NCBI GenBank assembly: GCA_035517775.1
Contig: DATIYF010000081.1
Coordinates: 1 to 15,706, forward strand
DNA length: 15,706 nt
Reading direction: 5' to 3'
Origin: DATIYF01 sp035517775
Lineage (GTDB): Bacteria > Acidobacteriota > Terriglobia > Terriglobales > Acidobacteriaceae
This document shows, piece by piece, positions 7,696-15,005 of the stretch; position 1 is the stretch's first letter, and each line of letters begins with the position of its first letter. The position numbers and the translations under genes were made by a program. Below the pieces are notes generated by a model, which was given only the letters and a program-made list of their open reading frames with translations, searched no databases and was not told the DNA's origin.

Positions 7696-9076
7696 ACTTC
7701 GTCACTTCGGTAAAGTTAAACTCACGCACCTTCATCGCGGGCACCACCATGTCGAAAGATTCCTCGCCACTGGCGCGAACTGGCGTGCCCATCTCCTCGA
7801 CATTCGAGAACATATGGATGAGGCTCTCGTTGAAGCGGAAGTTGCGCAGGCCAGAGCGGATTTTCCCGCCTTCGACCAGAAACGTGCCGTCGCGGGTCAT
7901 TCCGGTGAGAATTTTTTCGTAGGGATCTACCTCGCGGATGTACCACAGGCGAGTGACTAACACGCCGCGCTCGGTGGAAGCGATCATCTGGTCCACCGTC
8001 TTGGGATTCGCCGGTCCGCCGAAAACCAGATTCATGGGCGCTTCGCCCATTTCGTTGGGCAGAGGGAAGCCATGGCCGGTAGGCTCGACCGGGCCGACCG
8101 TGTCTTTGAACTCCGATTTTTTCATGCGCTCGGCCGAGCCGCGCGCATACACCAGGCGCTTTACCACGCCGTTTTCGACTAGTTGCAGACGCTGGCGGCG
8201 GACGCCTTCGCCGTCGTAGGGCGAGCCGGACTGCAAGGGATGAGTCACATCGTCCCAGATGTTGATGTTATCGCCGAAGACCTTGGTGCCCACGCGGTTG
8301 TTGAGAAACGAACGCTGGTCGAGAATCGCGAGGCCGCCAAAATCCCAGAACATGAAGCCGGCCATATCCAGCACGGCGGCAGGCTCGAGGATCACGGTGT
8401 ATTTGCCCGCGGGAACTTCTTTTGGATGGGCCGAATCGAGCGTTTTGCGGGCGGCAATCTCCGCCAGCGCGGTCGCCTCGAGATTGCGCACGTCAGGCGA
8501 GTTGGCCTTCTGCCAGCCGGAGGAGTCTCCCGCCAGCATGGTCACGGAGATTTCAGATGAAGTCTGCGTGTGCCAGTCGGCCAGGCCGCGCGAGTTGAAG
8601 ATGCCCTCGACGGTGTCAGAACTTGAAAAGATGCCGGCGGTGGTGAGTTTGTGCTTCTCAGCCACGCCGACAATCTTCTTCACCGCTTCCGCCCGCTGCT
8701 CAGGCGTGACCGCGGCAGTCTCCGCAAAATGGCGGCTCGGCACGGCTGGCGCGGCGCGGGCACCCTCATCTGCGCCTGCCATTGGCAGCAGATCGGCATC
8801 GGGCTGCTGGACTTTCGCCAGTTTCTCCGAAGCCTGCACCACCCGTTTCAGGCTTTCATCGTCCAGCTTGTTGGTGGTGGCGCGCGCCGTGCGTCCGCCG
8901 AAGACGGTGCGCACGGAGACGATGTAATTCTCTTCCGCGACATTCTGATGAATGATGTTGTTGGCAAAGCGGGTGAGCGCCGAGTGCCCGCCGTAGATGA
9001 GCGCTTCCACTTCGTCGGCAGTGGAATGCTTCCTCAGGCGCTCGAAAAGGCTTGCGGCTTGGTCTTTGTCTAGCAT
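7691..9076 (-). CDS. tldE: TldE/PmbA-like subunit of the TldD-TldE metalloprotease
   Basis: A 461-residue member of the TldD/PmbA (U62) family. TldE (PmbA) pairs with TldD to form a heterodimeric cytosolic protease that trims unfolded peptides; in E. coli it matures microcin B17 and degrades CcdA. Seen: the N-terminal domain (about 1-200) with SVRTVFGGRTARATTNKLDDESLKR, and the C-terminal beta-barrel region with PAAVLDMAGFMFWDFGG, SPYDGEGVRRQRLQLVENGVVKRLVYARGSAERM and GDTF-like TRDGTFLVEGGKI. There is no HExxxH, as expected for the non-catalytic partner. Odd: the ATG (9076-9074) lies inside a GCTGAATG repeat and has no SD. Its stop TAG also abuts an inverted copy of the same repeat. Downstream of tldD but separated from it by the four-helix-bundle gene. 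Confidence 0.88.
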   Translation of the reverse strand: MLDKDQAASLFERLRKHSTADEVEALIYGGHSALTRFANNIIHQNVAEENYIVSVRTVFGGRTARATTNKLDDESLKRVVQASEKLAKVQQPDADLLPMAGADEGARAAPAVPSRHFAETAAVTPEQRAEAVKKIVGVAEKHKLTTAGIFSSSDTVEGIFNSRGLADWHTQTSSEISVTMLAGDSSGWQKANSPDVRNLEATALAEIAARKTLDSAHPKEVPAGKYTVILEPAAVLDMAGFMFWDFGGLAILDQRSFLNNRVGTKVFGDNINIWDDVTHPLQSGSPYDGEGVRRQRLQLVENGVVKRLVYARGSAERMKKSEFKDTVGPVEPTGHGFPLPNEMGEAPMNLVFGGPANPKTVDQMIASTERGVLVTRLWYIREVDPYEKILTGMTRDGTFLVEGGKIRSGLRNFRFNESLIHMFSNVEEMGTPVRASGEESFDMVVPAMKVREFNFTEVTKF

Positions 9077-9102
9077 TCAGCACTCAGCATTCAGCACTCA
9101 GC
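9069..9102. repeat. 7-bp repeat array at the tldE / four-helix-bundle junction (left arm)
   Basis: The plus strand reads TCTAGCATTCAGCACTCAGC and continues with ATTCAGCACTCAGC; on the transcribed minus strand this is four units of GCTGAGT/GCTGAAT. It contains the stop of the four-helix-bundle gene (TGA, 9100-9098) and the ATG of tldE (9076-9074). The outer 18 bases (AGCATTCAGCACTCAGCA, 9072-9089) are the exact reverse complement of 9500-9517; over 31 bases 28 match. Confidence 0.85.
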
Positions 9103-9517
9103 CTGCCAGGCGATCGTGCTGGACCTTTTGGATCAGCGAGGTGAGCATTCGCTTGATTTCCACAATCCTGTGATCCAGGGTTCTATGAAGCGTTTTATCA
9201 AGGAACCCAAGGTCGTGAGCCAGCAGAAAGTGGTACTCCAGTTCACTTGCGGAGCCAGCCGCGATGCCCAGGAAGCGTTGAAACTCGCCATTTCCGTGGC
9301 GCCCGCATCCTTCAGCAATATTGGCGGCGACCGAAGCAGCACACCTTCGAATCTGGCTCGTCATGCCGTACATCTCCTGCTTCGGAAATGCGCCCGTTGC
9401 CTTGTAACTCTCGATCGTCAGCTCGTGAGCCTTTCGCCATACGTGCAGATCTCTGAAGTTTTTCATGTCAGCAACTCCCTTCACTGGCTGAATGCCGAGT
9501 GCTGAGTGCTGAATGCT
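9072..9517 (-). mobile_element. candidate inverted-repeat cassette carrying a four-helix-bundle gene
   Basis: A 446-bp unit bounded by 31-bp inverted repeats (28/31 identical, outer 18 perfect) with one gene inside. It sits between tldD and tldE, genes normally adjacent or unlinked but not usually split by this family. There is no transposase, and no clear target duplication was identified. The transcript of this segment could fold its two ends into a long stem, as rRNA intervening sequences encoding S23-type proteins do. The mobile nature is inference from the layout alone. Confidence 0.4.
9098..9466 (-). CDS. four-helix-bundle protein, S23 / 23S rRNA IVS-encoded family
   Basis: A 122-residue helical protein of the family TIGR02436, related to proteins encoded in 23S rRNA intervening sequences (Leptospira, Coxiella) and to Avd of diversity-generating retroelements. 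Seen: FRDLHVWRKAHELTIESYK (4-22), SQIRRCAASVAANIAEGCGR (43-62), then EFQRFLGIAAGSASELEYHF and a final helix ending RMLTSLIQKVQHDR. The pattern and the length match the family closely. The ATG at 9466 (MKNFRDL, the usual family start) follows GGGAG with 8 bases of spacing; a GTG at 9484 would add six residues. No rRNA gene or reverse transcriptase is in the window. The function of free-standing members is unknown; IVS-family members are thought to bind nucleic acid through a basic face. The stop codon is supplied by the flanking repeat. Confidence 0.9.
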   Translation of the reverse strand: MKNFRDLHVWRKAHELTIESYKATGAFPKQEMYGMTSQIRRCAASVAANIAEGCGRHGNGEFQRFLGIAAGSASELEYHFLLAHDLGFLDKTLHRTLDHRIVEIKRMLTSLIQKVQHDRLAG

Positions 9518-9518
9518 A
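9487..9518. repeat. 7-bp repeat array upstream of the four-helix-bundle gene (right arm)
   Basis: Units GCTGAAT, GCCGAGT, GCTGAGT, GCTGAAT then GCTA on the plus strand. It is in inverted orientation to the array at 9069-9102, with 28 of 31 bases complementary. It starts 20 bp upstream of the ATG of the enclosed gene and ends 36 bp downstream of the tldD stop. Confidence 0.85.
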
Positions 9519-9554
9519 TTTGGTCAAATCCAACCTGTCTGTGACCGCCGAACC

Positions 9555-11021
9555 CTACGTTCCTTTGTACGCCGACCCCACTTTGATGTTCCTAAATCTT
9601 GCTGGCGAGGCGCCGTGGCCAGTCCCCATCACTTGCTGCGGCTGGCCTTTGCCGCAGTTGGGCGTGCCCCAGAGCGTCCACTCATCGCGCGAGCAGATTG
9701 CATCCATCGAGTTCCAGAATTCCGTCGTGATCCCCGAATAGGAGGGATTCTTGATCATCCGCGCGCGCTTGCCGTTCTTGATCTCCCAGCCCATTTCGCA
9801 GCCGAACTGAAAGTTGTAGCGCTTGTCATCAATGGACCACGACCGGTTGGTCTGCATGAGAATCGCGTGATCGGTCGAAGCGACGAGCTGTTCCAGCGTC
9901 AGCGGCTTTTCCCCCGGCAGAATGCTGATGTTGGTCATGCGGATAATTGGCAGCCGGTTCCAGCCTTCGGCGCGCAGCGTTCCTCCAGAGCGGTCGAGCC
10001 CGATCATGTGCGCCGTCTCCCGCGAGCTGAGGTAGCCGGTGAACAGGCCGTTCGTGATAATCGGCGTGCACTGCGCGGGAACGCCTTCGTCGTCGTAGGC
10101 GAAGGTTCCCAGGCCGGGACCGTGCTCGGGGCGAGCATCAGCCACCACGTTCACCAGATCGCTGCCGTAACGCAGGATGCGTAGCTTGTCCAAAGTTAGA
10201 AAGGAGGTTCCGGCGAAATTGGCCTCCATGCCCAGCACCCGATCCAGTTCAATGGGATGGCCGACGGATTCATGAATCTGCAGGCCGAGCTGCGCGCTTT
10301 CCAGGATGATGTCCATGCGGCCTTCCGGGCACTTATCCGCTTTCAGCAACGCGACCGCCTCTTCGCCGATGCGGCGGGCATTCTCCAATAGTTTGAGTTC
10401 TTCAATCAGCTCATAACCCTTGTTCTGCCATTGCCCGCCAAACGAACTTGGGTAAGACCGCTTCTGGATCTCGCTGCCGGCGAAAGCATAAGCGTCGTAG
10501 CCGGCCCCGGTGGTGATCTTGGTCTGGTGAATATTGGCGCCTTCGGAGGAAACGAACCACTGCTCCTCGCGGCGGAAGTTCATGCTGGTTTCGGCCAGGG
10601 TGACGCCCGTCACCGAGCGCAATTCAGAATCAATTTTCAACAGCAGCTCCAGGTTTTGTTCTACCGAGGTGGTGAAGGGATCAATCTGGTGCGGGGTAAC
10701 CCAGTCGGCGGTTACGGGCTTCTCGGGCGCCAGCCGAATATTGCTTTGCTTTACCCGGGCCGAAGCCCGGGCAATTTCCACTGCGCGCGCCGCCGTGGCT
10801 TCGACTGCCTTGCGGTTCAGCTCGTCAGTAGCCGCGAAACCCCAGGCGCCATCGGCAATTACACGGATTCCAATGCCTTGCGACTCACTGTCGGAGGCGC
10901 TGCCCACCTTGCCATTCTTGGTGCCCAGGGCGCGGCTGCGGTCGTCCACCACGCGGGCATCAGCGTAGGAGGCACCTCGCGCCGAGGCGGTGTCAAGAAC
11001 CCAGGAAGTAACGTCTTTCAT
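9555..11021 (-). CDS. tldD: TldD, metalloprotease subunit of TldD-TldE
   Basis: A 488-residue TldD-type protein. The zinc-binding HExxxH is present as HESVGH (250-255) in LQIHESVGHPIELDRVLGME, as in E. coli TldD where it is catalytic. Other family segments: GIGIRVIADGAWGFAATDEL (about 49-68), FAYDDEGVPAQCTPIITNG, RMTNISILPGE, and the C-terminal GKGQPQQVMGTGHGASPARFRNIKVG. The length matches the family (about 480). It should be cytosolic and work with the downstream TldE homologue on peptides. The ATG at 11021 lacks a clear SD. The gene is transcribed first, then the repeat-flanked four-helix-bundle gene, then tldE. No RiPP precursor or modification enzyme is visible nearby, so a housekeeping proteolytic role is more likely than peptide maturation. 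Confidence 0.93.
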   Translation of the reverse strand: MKDVTSWVLDTASARGASYADARVVDDRSRALGTKNGKVGSASDSESQGIGIRVIADGAWGFAATDELNRKAVEATAARAVEIARASARVKQSNIRLAPEKPVTADWVTPHQIDPFTTSVEQNLELLLKIDSELRSVTGVTLAETSMNFRREEQWFVSSEGANIHQTKITTGAGYDAYAFAGSEIQKRSYPSSFGGQWQNKGYELIEELKLLENARRIGEEAVALLKADKCPEGRMDIILESAQLGLQIHESVGHPIELDRVLGMEANFAGTSFLTLDKLRILRYGSDLVNVVADARPEHGPGLGTFAYDDEGVPAQCTPIITNGLFTGYLSSRETAHMIGLDRSGGTLRAEGWNRLPIIRMTNISILPGEKPLTLEQLVASTDHAILMQTNRSWSIDDKRYNFQFGCEMGWEIKNGKRARMIKNPSYSGITTEFWNSMDAICSRDEWTLWGTPNCGKGQPQQVMGTGHGASPARFRNIKVGSAYKGT

Positions 11022-11179
11022 GGCTGAATTATGAATCTAACACAGGCGAGGTATCCGATCAGGTTCCCACGCGCATCTGATGTATCAATTAGAAACTTTC
11101 GTTTCTGAGCCGTGTTAAAACGGGCATATCCAACGGTCCAATTGTCAGATACTTGCTTGGTGCACAAGTCGAATTCTTG

Positions 11180-11213
11180 AAGGAGCGCAGCTCAGAAAGC
11201 TGCGGATCAAGCC
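11180..11213 (+). promoter_or_regulatory. SD followed by a perfect hairpin before the lipoprotein start
   Basis: AAGGAG (11180-11185) is followed at once by a 7-bp perfect stem, CGCAGCT / AGCTGCG (11186-11192 and 11198-11204), with a 5-base loop, then 9 bases to the ATG at 11214. The SD is 28 bases from the start in linear terms but only 9 if the hairpin is folded out. An in-frame stop at 11178-11180 excludes a longer protein. Another small hairpin, AGAAAC-TTTC-GTTTCT, lies at 11091-11106. Confidence 0.4.
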
Positions 11214-12731
11214 ATGAGGAAACTGTTGCTTATCCCCGCTCTAGGCATGCTTGCATTTCTGGCCGCTTGCGGTGGTTCGGGAAACGCGGGCTTCGGCAGT
11301 TCGACGGTTGGCAATTTTTCAGCCGCCAGCATAAGCGGCAATTACACCTATCAGATCTATGGCTGGGACCTGGGTGTCCAGGGCACCACGGCAACCCCTT
11401 TTCGTGAAGCCGGCGTCTTTACCGCTGATGGTAAAGGCAACATTACGGCTGGAGAAGATGACTACGCCGAGGGAACGACGGTCGTTACTCACACCATCAC
11501 AAGCGGCACCTACACCGTCGCAAATGATGGCACCGGCGATGCGACCTTAAATTTCAACAATGGCGGCGGCATCCACGTTGATTTAACGGTCGCGAGTTCA
11601 TCGCTGGTTTACGTGATTACGGACGCAATCGGGCCTTTCAGTTCGACCGCGCTATTCGCGAACGGATATGGCACTGTGGAACTGCAGACTGCCAGCGCTT
11701 TCTCTGCAGCTCCCAGCGGCACTTTTGTGTTCCGCAAGCACACCGTGACTGCCGGCCAGACCAATTCGACCTCCACGGTCGGTGTGTTCACCGTCTCGAG
11801 CGGCACCGTTAGCGCCGGAACGGAGGATGTGAATCAAAACGGCGCCATCACACAGCTCAACCTTACCGCCGGCAACTTCACTACTCCGGATAGCCAGGGT
11901 CGCGGCACCGGAACTCTGACTGACAGCAACGCTACTACGACAACGTTTGACTACTACGTGGTAAATGCAAGTAGCATCCGTCTGTTTTCCACTGATACCG
12001 GCAATACTGGTCTTGGCCGGGCGGAAGCGCAATCCACCTCGAGCTTCTCCAATGCCTCCCTCTCTGGCGGCTACGCTTTTGGCGCGGACGGTGACGACAG
12101 CACCACGGGTCTGGACGGCCTGAAAACCGTAGGTCGCTTCAACGGGGATGGCGGAGGCAACTTAACCGCTGGTGCGCTGGATACCAATGCAGACGGGACT
12201 CCCGCCTCCAACGTCAGCTTTACGGGCATGTACAACATCGCCTCGAATGGTCGAGGCACGGCCAGCGAAACCAGCAGCACGGTGCCGCTGATTTTCTATC
12301 TGGTCAGCCCCTCACGCGGCTTCTTCCTGGTCAACGATGCCACAGTGGTCGAGGACGGCACCTTCGATGCCCAGACCGGGACGTTCTCCAACTCCAGTAT
12401 GAACGGGCAGTACGCCTTCAACATGGATGGTTTCGACACATCCGGTAATCTCTGGGACTGGATCGGCTGGCTCCGCGGGGATGGCTCGGGAAACCTGTCA
12501 TCCAGTGAAGTATTGAATCCGGATGGCTCACCCTCCACTACCGGGATCGTGTCGGGAAGCTATTCGGTAATGAGCAACGGGCGGGCCACGGGCTCGATCA
12601 ACAATGGCATATTTTCCAACGCCTCAACCGGCCTGGTCTTCTACCTGGTTTCCAGTTCGAGTGGCTACGTACTAGAGCCAGACACAGGATTCCAGGTCAG
12701 CGGCTTCATGACCAAGCAGCAGACGCCATAG
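11214..12731 (+). CDS. secreted lipoprotein with four repeated beta-rich modules
   Basis: A 505-residue protein. The lipoprotein signal peptide MRKLLLIPALGMLAFLAAC has lipobox L16-A-A-C19, so the mature protein should be anchored through Cys19, followed by a Gly/Ser-rich linker. The rest is four related modules of about 110-120 residues, at about 34-145, 160-275, 277-385 and 389-500. Each starts with F(S/N)xx(S/P)xxGxYxF-like strands and holds a Gly/Asp-rich loop: GVFTADGKGNITAGEDD (67-83), GVFTVSSGTVSAGTED (190-205), GRFNGDGGGNLTAGALD (307-323) and GWLRGDGSGNLSSSEVL (418-434). Each ends in a YxVxxxGRGT...YLVs-type strand pair. The Asp/Gly loops resemble calcium-binding or turn motifs. Module 2 is the most diverged. 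Acidobacterial genomes carry families of such proteins of unknown function, possibly surface structures. Ser/Thr/Asn-rich composition differs from its neighbours, as usual for exported beta proteins. Confidence 0.85.
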   Translation: MRKLLLIPALGMLAFLAACGGSGNAGFGSSTVGNFSAASISGNYTYQIYGWDLGVQGTTATPFREAGVFTADGKGNITAGEDDYAEGTTVVTHTITSGTYTVANDGTGDATLNFNNGGGIHVDLTVASSSLVYVITDAIGPFSSTALFANGYGTVELQTASAFSAAPSGTFVFRKHTVTAGQTNSTSTVGVFTVSSGTVSAGTEDVNQNGAITQLNLTAGNFTTPDSQGRGTGTLTDSNATTTTFDYYVVNASSIRLFSTDTGNTGLGRAEAQSTSSFSNASLSGGYAFGADGDDSTTGLDGLKTVGRFNGDGGGNLTAGALDTNADGTPASNVSFTGMYNIASNGRGTASETSSTVPLIFYLVSPSRGFFLVNDATVVEDGTFDAQTGTFSNSSMNGQYAFNMDGFDTSGNLWDWIGWLRGDGSGNLSSSEVLNPDGSPSTTGIVSGSYSVMSNGRATGSINNGIFSNASTGLVFYLVSSSSGYVLEPDTGFQVSGFMTKQQTP

Positions 12732-12738
12732 CACCGAC

Positions 12739-12758
12739 GGCGCGGCTTCAGTCGTGCC
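12739..12758. terminator. weak hairpin between convergent lipoprotein and argS genes
   Basis: GGCGCGGC-TTCA-GTCGTGCC can fold as RNA into an 8-bp stem (two G-U pairs) with a 4-base loop, in the 30-bp gap between convergent stops. The following bases (GCTTTAC) are only weakly U-rich, so intrinsic termination is uncertain. Confidence 0.25.
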
Positions 12759-12761
12759 GCT

Positions 12762-14903
12762 TTACATGACGGGCGGCACGCTGATGCCCATGACCGCCAG
12801 CGCGCGAATCAACTCCCGCCGCACCACCGCGGCGGTCGCCAGCAGAAATTTCTTCTTTTCCTCGTCCGCCTCCGTCAGGATAGGATGGCGGTGATAGAAA
12901 TAATTGAAAAGCTGCGCCAGCTGGAAGGCATGCTTCGCCAGATATGCGGGCTCGGTGGTGGCAATGCACTGGTCAATCACATAAGAAGTCTTTGAGGCCG
13001 CCAGCCAGAGCTCCCAGAGTTCATCGGCGCCTTCTCCAGTCAGAAATTTCCCCGTAGAGACGTTGCTTGCAACCTCTCCGCTTGCAACGTCTCCGCTTGC
13101 AACCTCTCCGCTTGCAGGCGTTCGCGATGACGAGACGTAGCGAGCTACGTCTCTACAGAAGGTTTCCGGATCCAGGCCGCCTTTGCGGAAAATATTCGTT
13201 GCTCTTACCACCGCATACTGCGCATAGGGCCCGGTCTCGCCCTCGAAGCTGAGCGCGTCCTTGAAGTCGAAGGCGATCACGGAATTCTTGGTGTACTTCA
13301 GCATGAAGTAGCGCAAGGCGCCGATGGCAATCTGGGTGGCGATGGCGGCGCGCTCGCCTTCGGGAAGTTCGGCATGGCGCGAGTCCACTTCCTTTTTGGC
13401 GGAAGCGATCAGCGTGTCCATGAGGTCGTCTGCCTTCACCCCGAAGCCTTTGCGGCCGGAGACTTCGATATAGGCGCGGGCCTTGTCGTCCTCGCTCAAG
13501 TCATAGCCCAATTCAGCGGCGCAGCGCGGCGTGAGCGCAACCATCTCATAGGAAAAGTGCGTGTAATGATCGGCGGCTTCGTCGTGCCCCAGACCGCGCA
13601 GGGCCTCGATCACCGTGTTCTGCGCCTCGGCCTGGCGGGCGTCAATGACGTTGTAGATTTCGGCCACGTCGCCAAAGTGGGGATGGTCTTTTTCTCCGTT
13701 GGAGGTCGAAACCCAGCAGTCGTGGCCATTGGGATAGCGATAGAACCGGCGATAGCCGAAGTCGCGCCCCAGCAGGCCGAATTTCCACATGTGGTAAGCG
13801 ATATCTTTGCCGACATAGCCGACAGTGCCGTTGGAGCGGACGATGACTTTCTGGTCTTCTTCGGCCAGTTCCTGGTCGGCTTTGCCTTCTGGCCGCACAT
13901 CAACGCCCTCGCGTATCGGAATCACCCTCAGCAGATCGTCTTGTTCGGCGCCCTCAACAGATCTCGCGGGCGAGGGCGCCCGCGCTACACTCGTTCCCGC
14001 CCGCCGCATCACCCAGCAGCCTTTGTTCTTGCCCTCGCTCTCGTACGAAAGCACCCCGCTTTCCTTCAGTTTGGCAAATGCTGCTTCCCAAAAATGCAGA
14101 TGAAGAATCTCACTCTCGCGCGGCAGGAAGTCGTATTCAATGTCGAGCCGATCCATGGTTTCAAGATGGCGGCGAAGGACGGCAGTGGAAATGAGATCGG
14201 CAAGGGCGGCAGTTTCGTTGCCGCCTTCCTCGATGGCATGCAGCGCCTGAGCACGGGCCTGCAGGTTCTGCTTGTCGTCTTCATACCAGCGCGAGACGCG
14301 GGCGTAGAGGTCCCAGCAGTAGTAATCGAAGCGCGGCTGGCGGGTCAGTTGCTCGATTTCCGGGCGGGATTTCTTCTCGAGATGAAGGAATCCGACCACT
14401 ACATCGGCGACCTGCGCGCCGGTGTTGTCAATGTAGTTCTGCACGTCCACTTCGCGGCCGGCGAAGCGCAGCAGGCGGACGAAGGTGTCGCCAAGAATCG
14501 CATTGCGCAGATGGCCGACGTGCGCCGCCTTGTTGGGATTGATGCTCGAATGCTCGACCAGAATCTTGCCGGGCGGCGCGCCTTCGACTTGCGGCCTCTC
14601 GCCGGAAAGCAGAGCCTCGGCTGCCTCCGCCCGCTTCACTCGCGCGTTGATGTAGCCGGCGCCGGCCACTTCAAGCTTCTCGAAACCTTCGATCGGGCCG
14701 AGGCCGCCGACGATCTCTTCGGCAATCTTGCGCGGGGCCTTGCGCAGCTTCTTTGCCAGCTCGAAGGCGAGCGGCAGAGCAAATTCGCCCAGCTCGACCT
14801 TCGGGGGCTGCTCGATCACAATTCGAGGCAGATCAAGATCGTAGGCGCGGCGCAGAAAATCGCGGATATGCTGCGCCAGGCGGCGCTCCAGATAGCGGTA
14901 CAA
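12762..14903 (-). CDS. argS: arginyl-tRNA synthetase, enlarged by in-frame repeat insertions
   Basis: A 713-residue class I synthetase that charges tRNA-Arg. Seen: an N-terminal Add1-type domain (about 1-95) with LGEFALPLAFELAKKLRKAP; the HIGH motif as HVGH (128-131) in SINPNKAAHVGHLRNAILGD; GQ-type DNTGAQVADVVVGF (159-172); NGTVGYVGKDIAYHMWKFGL; and SGRKGFGVKADDL (482-494), the ArgS counterpart of KMSKS. The DALR anticodon-binding domain follows at about 625-713 (ASKTSYVIDQCIATTEPAYLAKHAF, FNYFYHRHPIL, ending PPVM). It is longer than the usual 550-650 residues. The excess lies in two repeat-derived linkers: about 302-320 (TSVARAPSPARSVEGAE) and 583-617 (pentapeptide ASGEV/ASGDV). The start is a TTG (14903-14901) with AGAGGGAG just upstream; MYRYLE matches the family's usual N-terminus. 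Catalytic motifs are intact, so it is probably functional. Confidence 0.95.
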   Translation of the reverse strand: MYRYLERRLAQHIRDFLRRAYDLDLPRIVIEQPPKVELGEFALPLAFELAKKLRKAPRKIAEEIVGGLGPIEGFEKLEVAGAGYINARVKRAEAAEALLSGERPQVEGAPPGKILVEHSSINPNKAAHVGHLRNAILGDTFVRLLRFAGREVDVQNYIDNTGAQVADVVVGFLHLEKKSRPEIEQLTRQPRFDYYCWDLYARVSRWYEDDKQNLQARAQALHAIEEGGNETAALADLISTAVLRRHLETMDRLDIEYDFLPRESEILHLHFWEAAFAKLKESGVLSYESEGKNKGCWVMRRAGTSVARAPSPARSVEGAEQDDLLRVIPIREGVDVRPEGKADQELAEEDQKVIVRSNGTVGYVGKDIAYHMWKFGLLGRDFGYRRFYRYPNGHDCWVSTSNGEKDHPHFGDVAEIYNVIDARQAEAQNTVIEALRGLGHDEAADHYTHFSYEMVALTPRCAAELGYDLSEDDKARAYIEVSGRKGFGVKADDLMDTLIASAKKEVDSRHAELPEGERAAIATQIAIGALRYFMLKYTKNSVIAFDFKDALSFEGETGPYAQYAVVRATNIFRKGGLDPETFCRDVARYVSSSRTPASGEVASGDVASGEVASNVSTGKFLTGEGADELWELWLAASKTSYVIDQCIATTEPAYLAKHAFQLAQLFNYFYHRHPILTEADEEKKKFLLATAAVVRRELIRALAVMGISVPPVM
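13051..13157. repeat. palindromic repeat block inserted in-frame in argS
   Basis: The block is bounded by GTAGAGACGT (13054-13063) and its exact reverse complement ACGTCTCTAC (13147-13156). Inside are three 15-bp tandem units, CTTGCAACCTCTCCG-like (13066-13110), plus a partial fourth. A perfect 9-bp hairpin GAGACGTAG-CGAG-CTACGTCTC (13132-13153) closes it. On the coding strand it encodes about 35 residues (583-617) including ASGEV, ASGDV, ASGEV, and keeps the argS frame. Confidence 0.8.
13965..13984. repeat. GC-rich palindrome in argS, copy 1
   Basis: Stem CGCGGGCG, loop AGGG, stem CGCCCGCG: a perfect 8-bp inverted repeat that encodes ARAPSPAR (residues 307-314) on the minus strand. The same palindrome, with loop GGGG, lies in larC at 15399-15418. 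Confidence 0.75.
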
Positions 14904-15005
14904 AGCTCCCTCTAAGTGGTTGAAGAAACAGTGATTGTAACAAACCGCTGCAGATTGACGGCGGAATGCGGCCTTCCCTATGATGAAAATCAGCTATTCG
15001 CAATT

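Noticed and set aside
9098..9466. Diversity-generating retroelement accessory protein (Avd)
   Set aside because: The fold family is shared, but there is no reverse transcriptase and no template/variable repeat pair in the window.
7492..9518. CRISPR-like appearance of the short repeats
   Set aside because: Units are 7 bp, contiguous and without unique spacers, and there are no cas genes.
7691..11021. RiPP (microcin B17-like) cluster around TldD/TldE
   Set aside because: No precursor peptide, cyclodehydratase or exporter is visible next to the pair.
13374..14915. 513-codon open frame on the plus strand opposite argS
   Set aside because: It is antisense to a clear ArgS with all motifs; its composition is that of a mirrored GC-rich gene and it has no domain or SD.
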